Positions 7,885 to 15,229 of a DNA stretch of 37,670 bases are shown here, piece after piece. The stretch comes from Microcaldota archaeon (GTDB taxonomy: Archaea > Micrarchaeota > Micrarchaeia > Micrarchaeales > CABMGC01), in NCBI GenBank assembly GCA_021823435.1, contig JAKANZ010000002.1:1-37670 (forward strand), in the 5' to 3' direction. The position numbers and the translations under genes were made by a program. The notes beneath the pieces were generated by a model. The model saw only the letters and a list, made by a program, of their open reading frames with translations, made no database searches and had not been told where the DNA came from. Each line of letters opens with the position of its first letter. The first letter of the stretch is position 1.

Positions 7885-8535
7885 ATGGCATCATCAAATA
7901 CAATATACTACATAGTCGGAGCTATTGTCGTGATCGCAATAGTGGGATTTGTGGTGGCCGGAGGCTTTGCTGGAGGCTCAACCGTAGCGGTTCAGCTGAC
8001 AGACCCTCCCAGCGTGCCGAGCGGAACTCAGCACCTATTTGTAACCTACAGCTCTGTGCAGGTACATGTTTCTAGCACCGGCTCGGGTTCTGTGAACGCA
8101 AGCAACCAGTCAGGATGGGCGACGGCGCAGGGAAACGGCACGGTAGACCTTATGGCGCTGGTCAACACTTCGCAGACGTTGGCGAGTGCACACGTTGCAG
8201 CAAACTCAACTGTGAACCTGGTGAGATTCAGTATAAGCAGCATCGCGATAGTGGTAAACAACAACACCTACAACGTCACAACGCCCAACAACGAACTGAC
8301 CGTGACTGTAACTGGAGACCAGAAGATAAACGCCGGTTCTGCAGCCGTGCTCATTGATCTCTTCCCCACGGTGACTGCACGAGGGGGTGCTGGAGCCACC
8401 ACGTACATGCTCGTGCCTGCGGCAAGAGCCGTTATACTAAACGCGGGAACAAACGTTACGGTGAACACGAACGTGGGCGGCGTGGCCAACGTGTCTGCGA
8501 CGGCGAGAAGCAGACTGGGCCTGAACGTGGGCTAG
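7885..8535 (+). CDS. Membrane-anchored DUF4382-like protein
   Basis: A 216-aa paralogue of the outer domain of the preceding gene, without the winged helix. An N-terminal membrane anchor (IYYIVGAIVVIAIVGFVVAG) leads directly into QLTDPPSVPSGTQHLFVTYS, DLMALVNTSQTLASAHV, NLVRFSISSIAIVVNNNTYN and VLIDLFPTVTARGG, all aligning with the upstream protein. Many NxS/T sequons suggest surface glycosylation. It follows 74 nt after the regulator-like gene. The pair may sense or build the same surface structure (inference). Confidence 0.75.
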   Translation: MASSNTIYYIVGAIVVIAIVGFVVAGGFAGGSTVAVQLTDPPSVPSGTQHLFVTYSSVQVHVSSTGSGSVNASNQSGWATAQGNGTVDLMALVNTSQTLASAHVAANSTVNLVRFSISSIAIVVNNNTYNVTTPNNELTVTVTGDQKINAGSAAVLIDLFPTVTARGGAGATTYMLVPAARAVILNAGTNVTVNTNVGGVANVSATARSRLGLNVG

Positions 8536-8605
8536 AAGCGCATCAGCGCTAAACGAGCCTGGAGAAATGCTTAATAATCGCTAGTTCTCATGCTACCACA
8601 ATTCA

Positions 8606-9007
8606 ATGTCATTGGCGACCGCTCTCGGATTCAGAATAAATGAGACCCAACACGAAAAGCAGAGGTCTCCAAACAATATAGGAGACTGGATACCCGGCAA
8701 GCCCATAGAGATACGGATAAGCGCGATGAGAGACAGGAGACACGTGGAGCTGGTGGCGGTTCACGAAATCGCAGAATACATGCTTTGCAAACTACTGAGG
8801 AGATCTGATGAGAAGGCAATCGCCTTTGATATCAACTACAAAGGTGAATTCAAAGAGCCCGGAGACGACCCCCGTGCTCCTTACCATGCAGAACACGTAA
8901 TGGCCACTTTTGTAGAAAGGATCTGGGCGCGGATACGGGGAGTCAGTTGGTCGGACTACTCAAATGAGGTTGATGAGATCGTTTCGTCGCAGGTGCGCAT
9001 CAACTAG
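8606..9007 (+). CDS. Conserved hypothetical protein with HEIAEY motif
   Basis: 133-aa cytoplasmic protein. The core VELVAVHEIAEYMLCKLL, DEKAIAFDINY, EPGDDPRAPYHAEHVMATFVER resembles a family of small phage/plasmid and bacterial proteins with an HE(x)xE..EP(G)D..APY..EH pattern. This looks like a degenerate HExxH metal site in which the second His is replaced by Glu/Tyr. Function unknown. Its TAG stop overlaps the opposing gene's stop on the palindrome CTAG (9004-9007). Confidence 0.65.
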   Translation: MSLATALGFRINETQHEKQRSPNNIGDWIPGKPIEIRISAMRDRRHVELVAVHEIAEYMLCKLLRRSDEKAIAFDINYKGEFKEPGDDPRAPYHAEHVMATFVERIWARIRGVSWSDYSNEVDEIVSSQVRIN

Positions 9008-9642
9008 AAACCCAGCTTTTCCTTGACGAGTATTACTTTTGTCCTTCCGGGCCTGTCACGCTCCAGAATAAGCACCTTGCCCACGTAGCTGCTCTCCCAA
9101 CCATAAGCCTCATGCACGCGCCTACTCTCAAGCGGAAGAGCATACCCGTATATGCGCTCAAGGGCTTCGTCGAGATCCTTCACTATCTTATTGGTGCTAA
9201 CCACTAGTATCACGTTCTGAGAATCGAAAGCGTACATAGATATCTGGCTGCCGCTGGCTGATGCGGACACCAACTGACCGCCTTCGGTTATCGCCTGCAC
9301 GCTTCCGATTGCGTAAGGCGTACCCAGCGACTTGCGGCGCATGTTGTTCCTCTCCTCCGAATCGGTGATTCCGTACAGTCTCTTTCGCACAGAGTCATAT
9401 CTGCCGCTCTCCTCTATCTCCGTGGTCACGCCTATCTCTTTCATCGTGGTTGATGACGCTTCCATAACCTCGGAGCCCTGGGGAATGAGATCCAGCACCT
9501 TTCTCTTTGCCTCGGCTCCGTCGCTGACTACGAAAACCTCAATGCCTCTTTTCACAAGGACCTCCGCGACTCTGTCTACTGTCGCGTCATCTGCAAGCGC
9601 CTCCCATCTCATAGTGTTCTCTTCCCCTTGTTTGCTTACCAT
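9004..9642 (-). CDS. LUD-domain protein (LutC/YkgG-like)
   Basis: About 212 aa. Recognised as LUD (lactate utilisation, formerly DUF162) by VLVKRGIEVFVVSDGAEAKR, PQGSEVMEASSTTMKEIG, the central RRKSLGTPYAIGSVQAITEG, QLVSASASGSQISMYAF and VVSTNKIVKDLDEALERIYG. LutC-type proteins work with LutA/LutB iron-sulfur partners in lactate oxidation, but no such partners are visible here, so the role is open. Start choice: ATG 9642 fits a start site about 25 nt after the TATATAAATATATA box; ATG 9612, preceded by GGGGAAG, is the alternative. Confidence 0.82.
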   Translation of the reverse strand: MVSKQGEENTMRWEALADDATVDRVAEVLVKRGIEVFVVSDGAEAKRKVLDLIPQGSEVMEASSTTMKEIGVTTEIEESGRYDSVRKRLYGITDSEERNNMRRKSLGTPYAIGSVQAITEGGQLVSASASGSQISMYAFDSQNVILVVSTNKIVKDLDEALERIYGYALPLESRRVHEAYGWESSYVGKVLILERDRPGRTKVILVKEKLGF

Positions 9643-9665
9643 ACGGTACAATATGCACGCTGTGG

Positions 9666-9692
9666 TATATAAATATATAGGACGTCCTATAT
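9666..9692 (-). promoter_or_regulatory. TATA box with adjoining 18-bp perfect palindrome
   Basis: ATATAGGACGTCCTATAT at 9675-9692 is a perfect 18-bp palindrome. It partly overlaps and lies just upstream (minus-strand sense) of the TATATTTATATA promoter element of the LUD gene, and ends 4 nt from the stop of the PurD-like gene. The position fits an operator for a dimeric regulator. It could alternatively be a transcript hairpin. Confidence 0.5.
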
Positions 9693-9695
9693 CTA

Positions 9696-11000
9696 TCAGA
9701 GGTAACCCCAGCTCAGCAGCATATCACTGTCCCTGCTCCATCTCTGCGCTATGTCAGAGCGGTAGAACATGTTGGGTATCATCACGTTGCTTACGTGAAG
9801 GTACGAATCCTTTATGGCGTCGGACATCGCCGCCCCCGATCCGGTTACAACAAGGGCGTACCCCGACTGGCCGGCTATGAACCAGTCGTCCTTGACCTTC
9901 TTTACCTCTCCTATGTGTATGCCGTCTATGTTCTGGCGCTTGAACAGTATTGCGGCGCCTTCGGAATACTTCTTGAACGCTTTCTGGTCTTCAAATGGGA
10001 ATGGGGGTATCGCTATTACGATGCCGACCTGGAATCCTTTCTTTGATTTGAGCTGGATCTCCTCCTTTCCGTGGGCGAGGTCATAGATGAACTGCCCCCA
10101 TTCGCTTGTTATGCCCTCCATCTGTATGCTTATGGTTGGATAACCAAGCCTGGAAGTGAACTCCAGCGGCCAGATGCCTCTGCTGTTCGCGATGCAGTTG
10201 ATGTCTATATAGCCCACGTAGCCGCTTGCCGCAATTTTCTCCTTCATCTTGAGCAGCGTCGCCTCGAAAATAGGGCTGCTCCTTGTCCAGTACATGTTGG
10301 TGCCCATCTCTCCTGTGCTCGGCCCGATCTCGTTTGGAAAGAGCTTCTTGTGCTCGAAATTCACGCACACGGGCATTGCGAACTCCTTGCCGTTGAAGAA
10401 CGCTCCGACAGCGACCTCCACCCCTTCGGCATATTTCTGCAACAGGAATTTTTTCATCTTCTTCGACCATGTTTCTTTGTAGTGCTCGAGCACCTGAAGA
10501 ACGTCCTTGCCGTCGGGCTCCTGCCCGACGAATAGCAGCTCCTTCTCGTCCTGGATCTCGCCGCTCGGTTTAATCACGTATCTATCAGGATTCGCCTTGA
10601 CAAACTTTATTGCTTCGTCAAATGATTCGAAATTCTGCCCCGGCAGTATCGGGACGCCAGCGGCCTTCAGCTCTTGCTGGCCGAATTCCCTGTCGAACTC
10701 GAGGTTGTCGGTATATGCCGTGCCTCCAAATACGAATTTGCCCTCTTTGCGCAACTGGTCTGCTTTGATGCCGAAGCCAACATCATCGAACAAAATAATA
10801 TCGGCCCAGTCCTTATGTTTCTCCCATTCATCTACTTTTTCGAAGAATCCGTCCCCCACGTCCTTCTCTGGCTGATCATGGCAGTAGAACCTAACATCGT
10901 GCCCTTCCTTGGCCAGTTGCCACGCAAGATCAGCAGAGAGGGCCTCTTGCGTAACGAAGAGGAATTTGTACTTTGCTTTCTGGTCTCCGTTCTGAGCCAT
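9696..11000 (-). CDS. PurD-like ATP-grasp ligase
   Basis: 434 aa, the length of phosphoribosylamine-glycine ligase (PurD). Residues 10-100 form a Rossmann-like pre-ATP-grasp domain (KYKFLFVTQEALSADLAWQL...ADIILFDDVGFG). The ATP-grasp part follows: DREFGQQELKAAGVPILPGQ, PDRYVIKPSG, EGVEVAVGAFFNG, EIGPSTGEMGTNMYW, GYVGYIDINCIANSRGIWPLEFTSRLGYPT. The EFTSRLGYP block corresponds to PurD's E.N.RFGDPE region but is altered, and the N-terminal glycine-rich loop is missing. Substrate assignment to GAR synthesis is therefore uncertain. No other pur genes are nearby. A TATA-like TATAAATAAATT lies about 30 nt upstream. Confidence 0.75.
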   Translation of the reverse strand: MAQNGDQKAKYKFLFVTQEALSADLAWQLAKEGHDVRFYCHDQPEKDVGDGFFEKVDEWEKHKDWADIILFDDVGFGIKADQLRKEGKFVFGGTAYTDNLEFDREFGQQELKAAGVPILPGQNFESFDEAIKFVKANPDRYVIKPSGEIQDEKELLFVGQEPDGKDVLQVLEHYKETWSKKMKKFLLQKYAEGVEVAVGAFFNGKEFAMPVCVNFEHKKLFPNEIGPSTGEMGTNMYWTRSSPIFEATLLKMKEKIAASGYVGYIDINCIANSRGIWPLEFTSRLGYPTISIQMEGITSEWGQFIYDLAHGKEEIQLKSKKGFQVGIVIAIPPFPFEDQKAFKKYSEGAAILFKRQNIDGIHIGEVKKVKDDWFIAGQSGYALVVTGSGAAMSDAIKDSYLHVSNVMIPNMFYRSDIAQRWSRDSDMLLSWGYL

Positions 11001-11068
11001 TGACTCTATGCAAAAGGTTCGACTCCAATTTATTTATACTTTCTCTATTTTATGCGCTCAAGCCCTGC

Positions 11069-11719
11069 TCATCGTTTCTTCCTTACTATCCTGTAGTTGA
11101 AGTACTCGCCTGGCAACGCGTTGGAGAGCGACGCGAACAGGAGCAGCAGGGCCTCTTGCCCTCTGGCCGACTTTATCCCTCCGAGGTCTATTATCGATTT
11201 CCAGCCGAAACTTTTGAGCAGCGCGGTCACCTTTGCTTTGGCTTCTGCGTCGTTGCCTGATATGAAAATGTCGTGCTCATCTGCCAGCAGTGATGGGTTG
11301 ACCTGTATGTCGGTATTTACAGTGTTCAGCGCTTTGACCACCTTGACATTGGGAAACGCGCGCTGGACCTGCTCGCCCAGAGAATCTGTGTTGCTTACAG
11401 TGAGTTTTAGCTCCCCGGTCGAAAAGTCAAGCGGATTTGCTACGTCGACAAGTATCTTGTTGTTCAGGTTCTTCTCGCCTGCGGAACGCAGGGCATCAAG
11501 CGTGTGCTGGCCGTTTGTGCAGTTGAAGACAATCTCTCCGAATGCGGCCGCATCGGCAAATGTGCCCTGTGAAGCTTTCGAGCCGTTCGCTTTTGCCCAG
11601 TCTGCTGCGCTTTTGTTGTCAGCCGTCCTGGAGCCCATCTTCACCTCGTGCCCCAGTTGCACGAGCTTTGTCGCAAGATTCTTTCCAACAGTTCCGGTAC
11701 CTAATACTGCTATTTTCAT
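11069..11719 (-). CDS. F420H2:NADP oxidoreductase-like dinucleotide-binding protein
   Basis: 216 aa of the NADPH-dependent F420 reductase family (COG2085-like). The N-terminal Rossmann motif MKIAVLGTGTVGKNLATKL is followed by GHEVKMGSR, where the Arg fits NADP preference. VDVANPLDF, VVKALNTVN, FISGNDAEAK and GWKSIIDLGGIKSARGQEAL follow the family pattern. Whether F420 is really the partner cannot be told; homologues act on other substrates. Start ATG 11719 has GGGGAC 5 nt upstream and a TTAAATATTT promoter box at about 11746-11756, which sits just outside the integrated element's left boundary. Confidence 0.8.
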   Translation of the reverse strand: MKIAVLGTGTVGKNLATKLVQLGHEVKMGSRTADNKSAADWAKANGSKASQGTFADAAAFGEIVFNCTNGQHTLDALRSAGEKNLNNKILVDVANPLDFSTGELKLTVSNTDSLGEQVQRAFPNVKVVKALNTVNTDIQVNPSLLADEHDIFISGNDAEAKAKVTALLKSFGWKSIIDLGGIKSARGQEALLLLFASLSNALPGEYFNYRIVRKKR

Positions 11720-11766
11720 ATTGTCCCCATCTATTGTACGCCTAAAAATATTTAAGCTAGAAAGAT

Positions 11767-11784
11767 GACTGGGCCCGCCGAGAG
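11767..11784 (+). repeat. attL: 18-bp copy of tRNA-Val 3' end
   Basis: GACTGGGCCCGCCGAGAG is identical to 15290-15307, where it forms the last 15 nt of tRNA-Val plus 3 flanking bases. Identity stops at 11785. It is the distal copy, without the rest of the tRNA, as expected at the far end of an element inserted into a tRNA 3' end. Confidence 0.9.
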
Positions 11785-12885
11785 CAGCACAGAGGCTCGC
11801 AGGCTGTTGGCAGCCTGCTCGCCCGCACCGCATCCCACAAGGACAAGCTACTTCTCGCACCCCAGCTTTATCTCACTTTCGACTGCGAGCGAGGGCTTCC
11901 CAAGAAGCCCGAAGCGAGCAAGCGCATTGTCGGGCGGGTCATTGGCTTGGCAAGGCAGGATGGGTCTTTGCCCCTCCATAGCAGCGACATCCGAACACAT
12001 TTCGAGGTTCTGCCCGTGAGAGCCCACGAAAGCCACGTAGAGCTGCTGGCAAGCCCAGCGTTCGTTCATCAGCGCATACCAGAACCCGCAACCAAGCCCA
12101 AAGACTACATGCGGGAGCAACTACCGCTGATGGCCAAGTGGGAGATTGAGGAGCTTAGGAGCGAGATCAAGCAGCATTATCTCAGCAGGTTCAAGAGGCC
12201 CAGAATCGCCAAGTACGGAACGCTAAACAAGGGTTTCGAGGAGCAGGAGCTTAGGGTATTCCTAGCGCACATAGACAACGAGAAGCATCGCTTGCTATTC
12301 GAGTTTATGGCTAATCTGGGCTTGCGGGTGGGCGAGGCGGTGAGGGTTAATATCAAGGACATAAAGCCAGAGAGCAGGGAGCTTATCGTTTATACTGAGA
12401 AAGCTAGGCAGCCCGACAGCCTGCGCATACCTCTCCCGCTATTCAAGGAGACGCTAGACTTCATACATGCGCATACGCAAGAGATAGAGCAGCACGAGGG
12501 CTATATCTTCTTCAAGGACTTCAAGTACAGCAAGCATGGTTGCAACCACCTCGACCTTAACTATGTGCGAAACATCTTCAGGGAGTACATAACTGACGCT
12601 GGGCTCGATGAGACCTATGATGTGAGCGAAGAGCGCAATAGCAGAACGCCAAGACGCTTGCATCGCCTAACCACGCATTCGCTAAGACATTATGCTATAA
12701 CCCGCTTTGCGAGGAGCACGAACGGCAATGTGGTGCTCACAGCACACTTCGCTCGGCACAGGAATCCGAGCACTACGAACACTTACATCGCATTGGACAA
12801 GAAAGAGCTTTATGATGTGATTGATGCGATTTCTGTGAATGAAGCGATATTGCTTAAAAAGAAAATTAGCGAAGAAAAAATCTAA
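11767..12885 (+). CDS. Tyrosine integrase, C-terminal part of a split gene (int-C)
   Basis: The frame is open from the att core to the TAA at 12885 but has no ATG before 12112, because the true start lies across the att site at 15230. Reconstructed, the integrase is 392 aa. Catalytic residues visible (reconstructed numbering): Arg207 in LGLRVGE, His324 and Arg327 in HSLRHYA, His351 in ARHRNPSTT and nucleophile Tyr360 in NTYIALD. The first ~60 codons (QAVGSLLARTASHKDKLLL, YLTFDCERGLPKKPEASKR) match a decayed copy at 29127-29333, showing that this untranslatable-looking stretch is real coding sequence. A TTG at 11947 could start a shorter product. If expressed alone this piece still holds the whole catalytic domain. 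Confidence 0.88.
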   Translation, partial: DWARREQHRGSQAVGSLLARTASHKDKLLLAPQLYLTFDCERGLPKKPEASKRIVGRVIGLARQDGSLPLHSSDIRTHFEVLPVRAHESHVELLASPAFVHQRIPEPATKPKDYMREQLPLMAKWEIEELRSEIKQHYLSRFKRPRIAKYGTLNKGFEEQELRVFLAHIDNEKHRLLFEFMANLGLRVGEAVRVNIKDIKPESRELIVYTEKARQPDSLRIPLPLFKETLDFIHAHTQEIEQHEGYIFFKDFKYSKHGCNHLDLNYVRNIFREYITDAGLDETYDVSEERNSRTPRRLHRLTTHSLRHYAITRFARSTNGNVVLTAHFARHRNPSTTNTYIALDKKELYDVIDAISVNEAILLKKKISEEKI

Positions 12886-12890
12886 GATAA

Positions 12891-14051
12891 TCAAGCAGTT
12901 ATTTCACCAAGAATGTGAGTTTTCAATTTCTTCTTGGCATCGAGATAATCGGCTACTGTTGAGCCCTTTAAGAATTTGCCAGATGCCTTGAGTTCCCCAT
13001 CGCTAAGGAAAACCTCGTGTATCCGTGAATAATCTATGGCTTTAGATATAAGCAGTTTATTTTTCATTGCTTCTTTTGAATTTATTTCTTTGACGAGCGT
13101 ATCAGAATAAAAGTCATTATGAATTTTCTCTATCTTTCCTTCGGCTAATATCTCTGCAAGTGGTTTAACAGTTAAATCTTTGCGGAAGAATTTAATTCCA
13201 TCCCACTCTCTTGGCCCTCCGCCTCTTACTCTTACTCTATAAGAGTACAAATCTCCGAAATTAAATTGTGAGTCGTGTATTCTAGAAACGGTATCATCAT
13301 ATGCTCGTTTTTCTATATTTATTATGTTGAATAGAACATCTCCAGATGCTAGCTTACTAAGAATGTTATAGTTGTGTATCGCATCTGCGGGTGGCTTATG
13401 TCTGAAACTTATGATTGGTATTGTACTCTTCCCATAAGACAAGAGTTTATTCAAAAGCAATTCAAAGACTTTTGAGTCTGCATATCCCATATCTAAAACA
13501 ATATTGAGTTGCTTGCCGTTATCCGCCTCTCTTTTAATTACGCTTTCTATTTCATTAATATTCGCCGTGGGTGTGGCACCGAGCGGGACTGTGACGGGTA
13601 GAGTAAGAATATCAACAGGTAGCTGGTTTTGAACTGCTATCAACGTATCAAGATATTTTTTAAAAAGTTCCTTGTTTTTGTATAATTCAGAATAATCAAC
13701 CATTCTGACGGATGGGATAAACATTTTTAGCGTGGCGTGCTGGGCGCTTCTGAAAAATGTACTCGCCGTTCTAATTATATTTGATGGGGCTGTGTTATTT
13801 CGCACAAAGATCGAAATATCATCTATGTTCATTGGCTGCTCATATACGAACACAGGAGACTCGCTAAATAGAGAACGTATTTCTGGAAAGTTGTTTTTTG
13901 CGCGCAAATCAGTTTGGGTAATGGCTCTTATAGGGGTACGAAAACTTGTTTTGTTATCGATTTTAAGAATTCGTGAGCCTATCTTTAACTTTGGCTCTTT
14001 TAGTTTGGAATCAAATTCGTATATGTTTTTTAACTTTATTTTTATGCTCAT
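12891..14051 (-). CDS. Element cargo: 386-aa protein of unknown function
   Basis: Last gene of the cargo operon; its ATG overlaps the previous stop (ATGA at 14048-14051). I do not recognise the family. Visible features are alternating strands and helices suggestive of an alpha/beta barrel: TPIRAITQTDLRAKNN, VDILTLPVTVPLGATP, GKQLNIVLDMGYAD, STIPIISFRHKPPAD, RVRVRGGGPREWDGIKFFRK and SRIHEVFLSDGELKASGKFL near the C-terminus. No signal peptide or membrane helix. AT-rich codons set it apart from the flanks. It may be an effector whose partner is the upstream winged-helix-like protein (inference). Confidence 0.75.
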   Translation of the reverse strand: MSIKIKLKNIYEFDSKLKEPKLKIGSRILKIDNKTSFRTPIRAITQTDLRAKNNFPEIRSLFSESPVFVYEQPMNIDDISIFVRNNTAPSNIIRTASTFFRSAQHATLKMFIPSVRMVDYSELYKNKELFKKYLDTLIAVQNQLPVDILTLPVTVPLGATPTANINEIESVIKREADNGKQLNIVLDMGYADSKVFELLLNKLLSYGKSTIPIISFRHKPPADAIHNYNILSKLASGDVLFNIINIEKRAYDDTVSRIHDSQFNFGDLYSYRVRVRGGGPREWDGIKFFRKDLTVKPLAEILAEGKIEKIHNDFYSDTLVKEINSKEAMKNKLLISKAIDYSRIHEVFLSDGELKASGKFLKGSTVADYLDAKKKLKTHILGEITA

Positions 14052-14632
14052 GCTCCGTGTCGACCCCAAGTAACATCCATGTACAACTTCTTCACCGTTG
14101 ATTTTGTAGTATATTTTCTGTATTCGGGTTTGCTATAAATATACCTTAATAGCCCAGCAGGAGAGAATTCGTCAAGTTCTTTTCTGGCCATTGTGATAGT
14201 CTTGGCCAGTTTCGAGTTGCTTTTTCTTAATTTGTTGAAAATATTCCTTCCTTTACTAGTGAGATAGTAGGCCTGATTATTGGAATTCTTTCTACCTCTG
14301 TAACCTAAATAGCCACTTATAATTAATGCATTAGTGAGTTCGGCGAGTTTGAAACTATATGGCCCTAAACGATATGGGACAAACCGCAGGTCTTCTAATT
14401 TTCTTTCATAATCCAGATATTCGTTGGCAACGAGAAATGCTTCCTTTTGTAGCCTTATGTTTCCATTGAGCTCTTTCTCGCTTGCTCCTATAAGCAGCAG
14501 TATCTGTTGCAAGGCATTCAGTTGATTGTGGTCTACTTTTTTAGAATGTTTCAAACTATCCGCATATGTTCTAATTATTATCTCTGCCTCTGCCCAATCC
14601 AATACTCTCGTTCCATCGGAATAGATTTTCAT
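14048..14632 (-). CDS. Element cargo: winged-helix-like protein
   Basis: 194 aa, middle gene of the cargo operon, coupled on both sides by ATGA overlaps. The pattern NIRLQKEAFLVANEYL, RFVPYRLGPYSFKLAELTNAL, GYLGYRG and YYLTSKGRNIFNKL is that of a helix-turn-helix/winged fold with the F.PY.yGPYS signature shared by prokaryotic accessory proteins, superficially like Panacea/DUF4065. The C-terminal LLRYIYSKPEYRKYTTKSTV resembles the 'YPEYT' tail of such proteins. Role unknown: a regulator of the operon, an antitoxin-like partner or a sensor are all possible. Confidence 0.72.
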   Translation of the reverse strand: MKIYSDGTRVLDWAEAEIIIRTYADSLKHSKKVDHNQLNALQQILLLIGASEKELNGNIRLQKEAFLVANEYLDYERKLEDLRFVPYRLGPYSFKLAELTNALIISGYLGYRGRKNSNNQAYYLTSKGRNIFNKLRKSNSKLAKTITMARKELDEFSPAGLLRYIYSKPEYRKYTTKSTVKKLYMDVTWGRHGA

Positions 14633-15138
14633 TTGATTACCTCAAAACTTTTCAATATGAACACTACTCCTCTTTTCCTATCATTCCCTTTTTCCACATG
14701 AAGCTTAATTTTCAGCTTTTTAAGGCGTATAGCCGTGCTTTTGCCAGATTTAAGTTTTGCAAGCATTCTATTTATCTTTGTACCCTGCGAATTGATGCCT
14801 TTTAGTAAAGGGCTGAAATTAGCATAGCCTGTTGCTGCCCAAGACCCAGCGAATATATCAGAGGGTAGAAAATATCGGTCAAGTACTTCAAATACGCCCC
14901 CGTTATCAAAGACGTAGCCACAACCAAGACATACGTAACGTGTCTGAAAGCGAGATTTAATCGAAGAATTAGAAGATGTCGCAGACGATACCCCCGCTGA
15001 GAATAAGGGTATGCCGCCTTTCGCTTTCGAAGCAGAACTTTTCGCAGAACCTGTGTCAATTACGCTGCCTTTTGATAATTGAATATTATTAGTACCACAC
15101 TTAGGACAATATCGAAAAAATACTCCGTTTCTCCTCAT
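14629..15138 (-). CDS. Element cargo: zinc-ribbon protein
   Basis: 169 aa, first gene of the cargo operon. A split zinc ribbon is formed by YCPKCGTNNI (10-19) and YVCLGCGYVF (about 68-77), separated by a Ser/Ala/Gly-rich loop of about 45 residues that is unusually long. The rest (about 80-169) is basic, with KLKSGKSTAIRLKKLKIKL, and may bind nucleic acid. Its stop overlaps the next start (ATGA at 14629-14632). Candidate TATA boxes lie at 15160-15168 and 15182-15191. Function unknown. Confidence 0.7.
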   Translation of the reverse strand: MRRNGVFFRYCPKCGTNNIQLSKGSVIDTGSAKSSASKAKGGIPLFSAGVSSATSSNSSIKSRFQTRYVCLGCGYVFDNGGVFEVLDRYFLPSDIFAGSWAATGYANFSPLLKGINSQGTKINRMLAKLKSGKSTAIRLKKLKIKLHVEKGNDRKRGVVFILKSFEVIK

Positions 15139-15181
15139 CCGCTCGCTTTCTTTGAAACTTATATTCTAATCGCATCCTTGC

Positions 15182-15204
15182 TATTTAAATACTCTCGCAG
15201 AGAG
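15182..15204. promoter_or_regulatory. Shared symmetric TATA box plus inverted repeat of the element
   Basis: TATTTAAATA at 15182-15191 is a perfect palindrome placed between the divergent cargo operon (start 15138) and int-N (start 15230). It could serve both directions at the usual ~25-nt spacing. It abuts CTCTCGCAGAGAG at 15192-15204, a 5-bp inverted repeat with a 3-nt spacer, well placed as an operator on the integrase side. Confidence 0.5.
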
Positions 15205-15229
15205 CTAACAGCACTTTTCGGTTGTGTTT

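Noticed and set aside
11720-11860. N-terminal extension of the F420/NADP reductase-like gene to 11860
   Set aside because: The extension reads antisense through the integrase repeat; the Rossmann motif starts at ATG 11719 with a ribosome-binding site and promoter just upstream.
11848-12120. Minus-strand frame ending DNALARFGLLGKPSLAVESE, and its twin at 29202-29495
   Set aside because: The similarity between the two copies tempted a protein call, but the plus-strand frame continues into the integrase and aligns codon for codon, so the minus frame is its antisense shadow.
12177-12362. CRISPR array or tandem repeats anywhere in the window
   Set aside because: I looked for regularly spaced repeats and found none; the only DNA repeats are the att copies, the integrase duplicate and paralogous genes. 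No cas genes are present.
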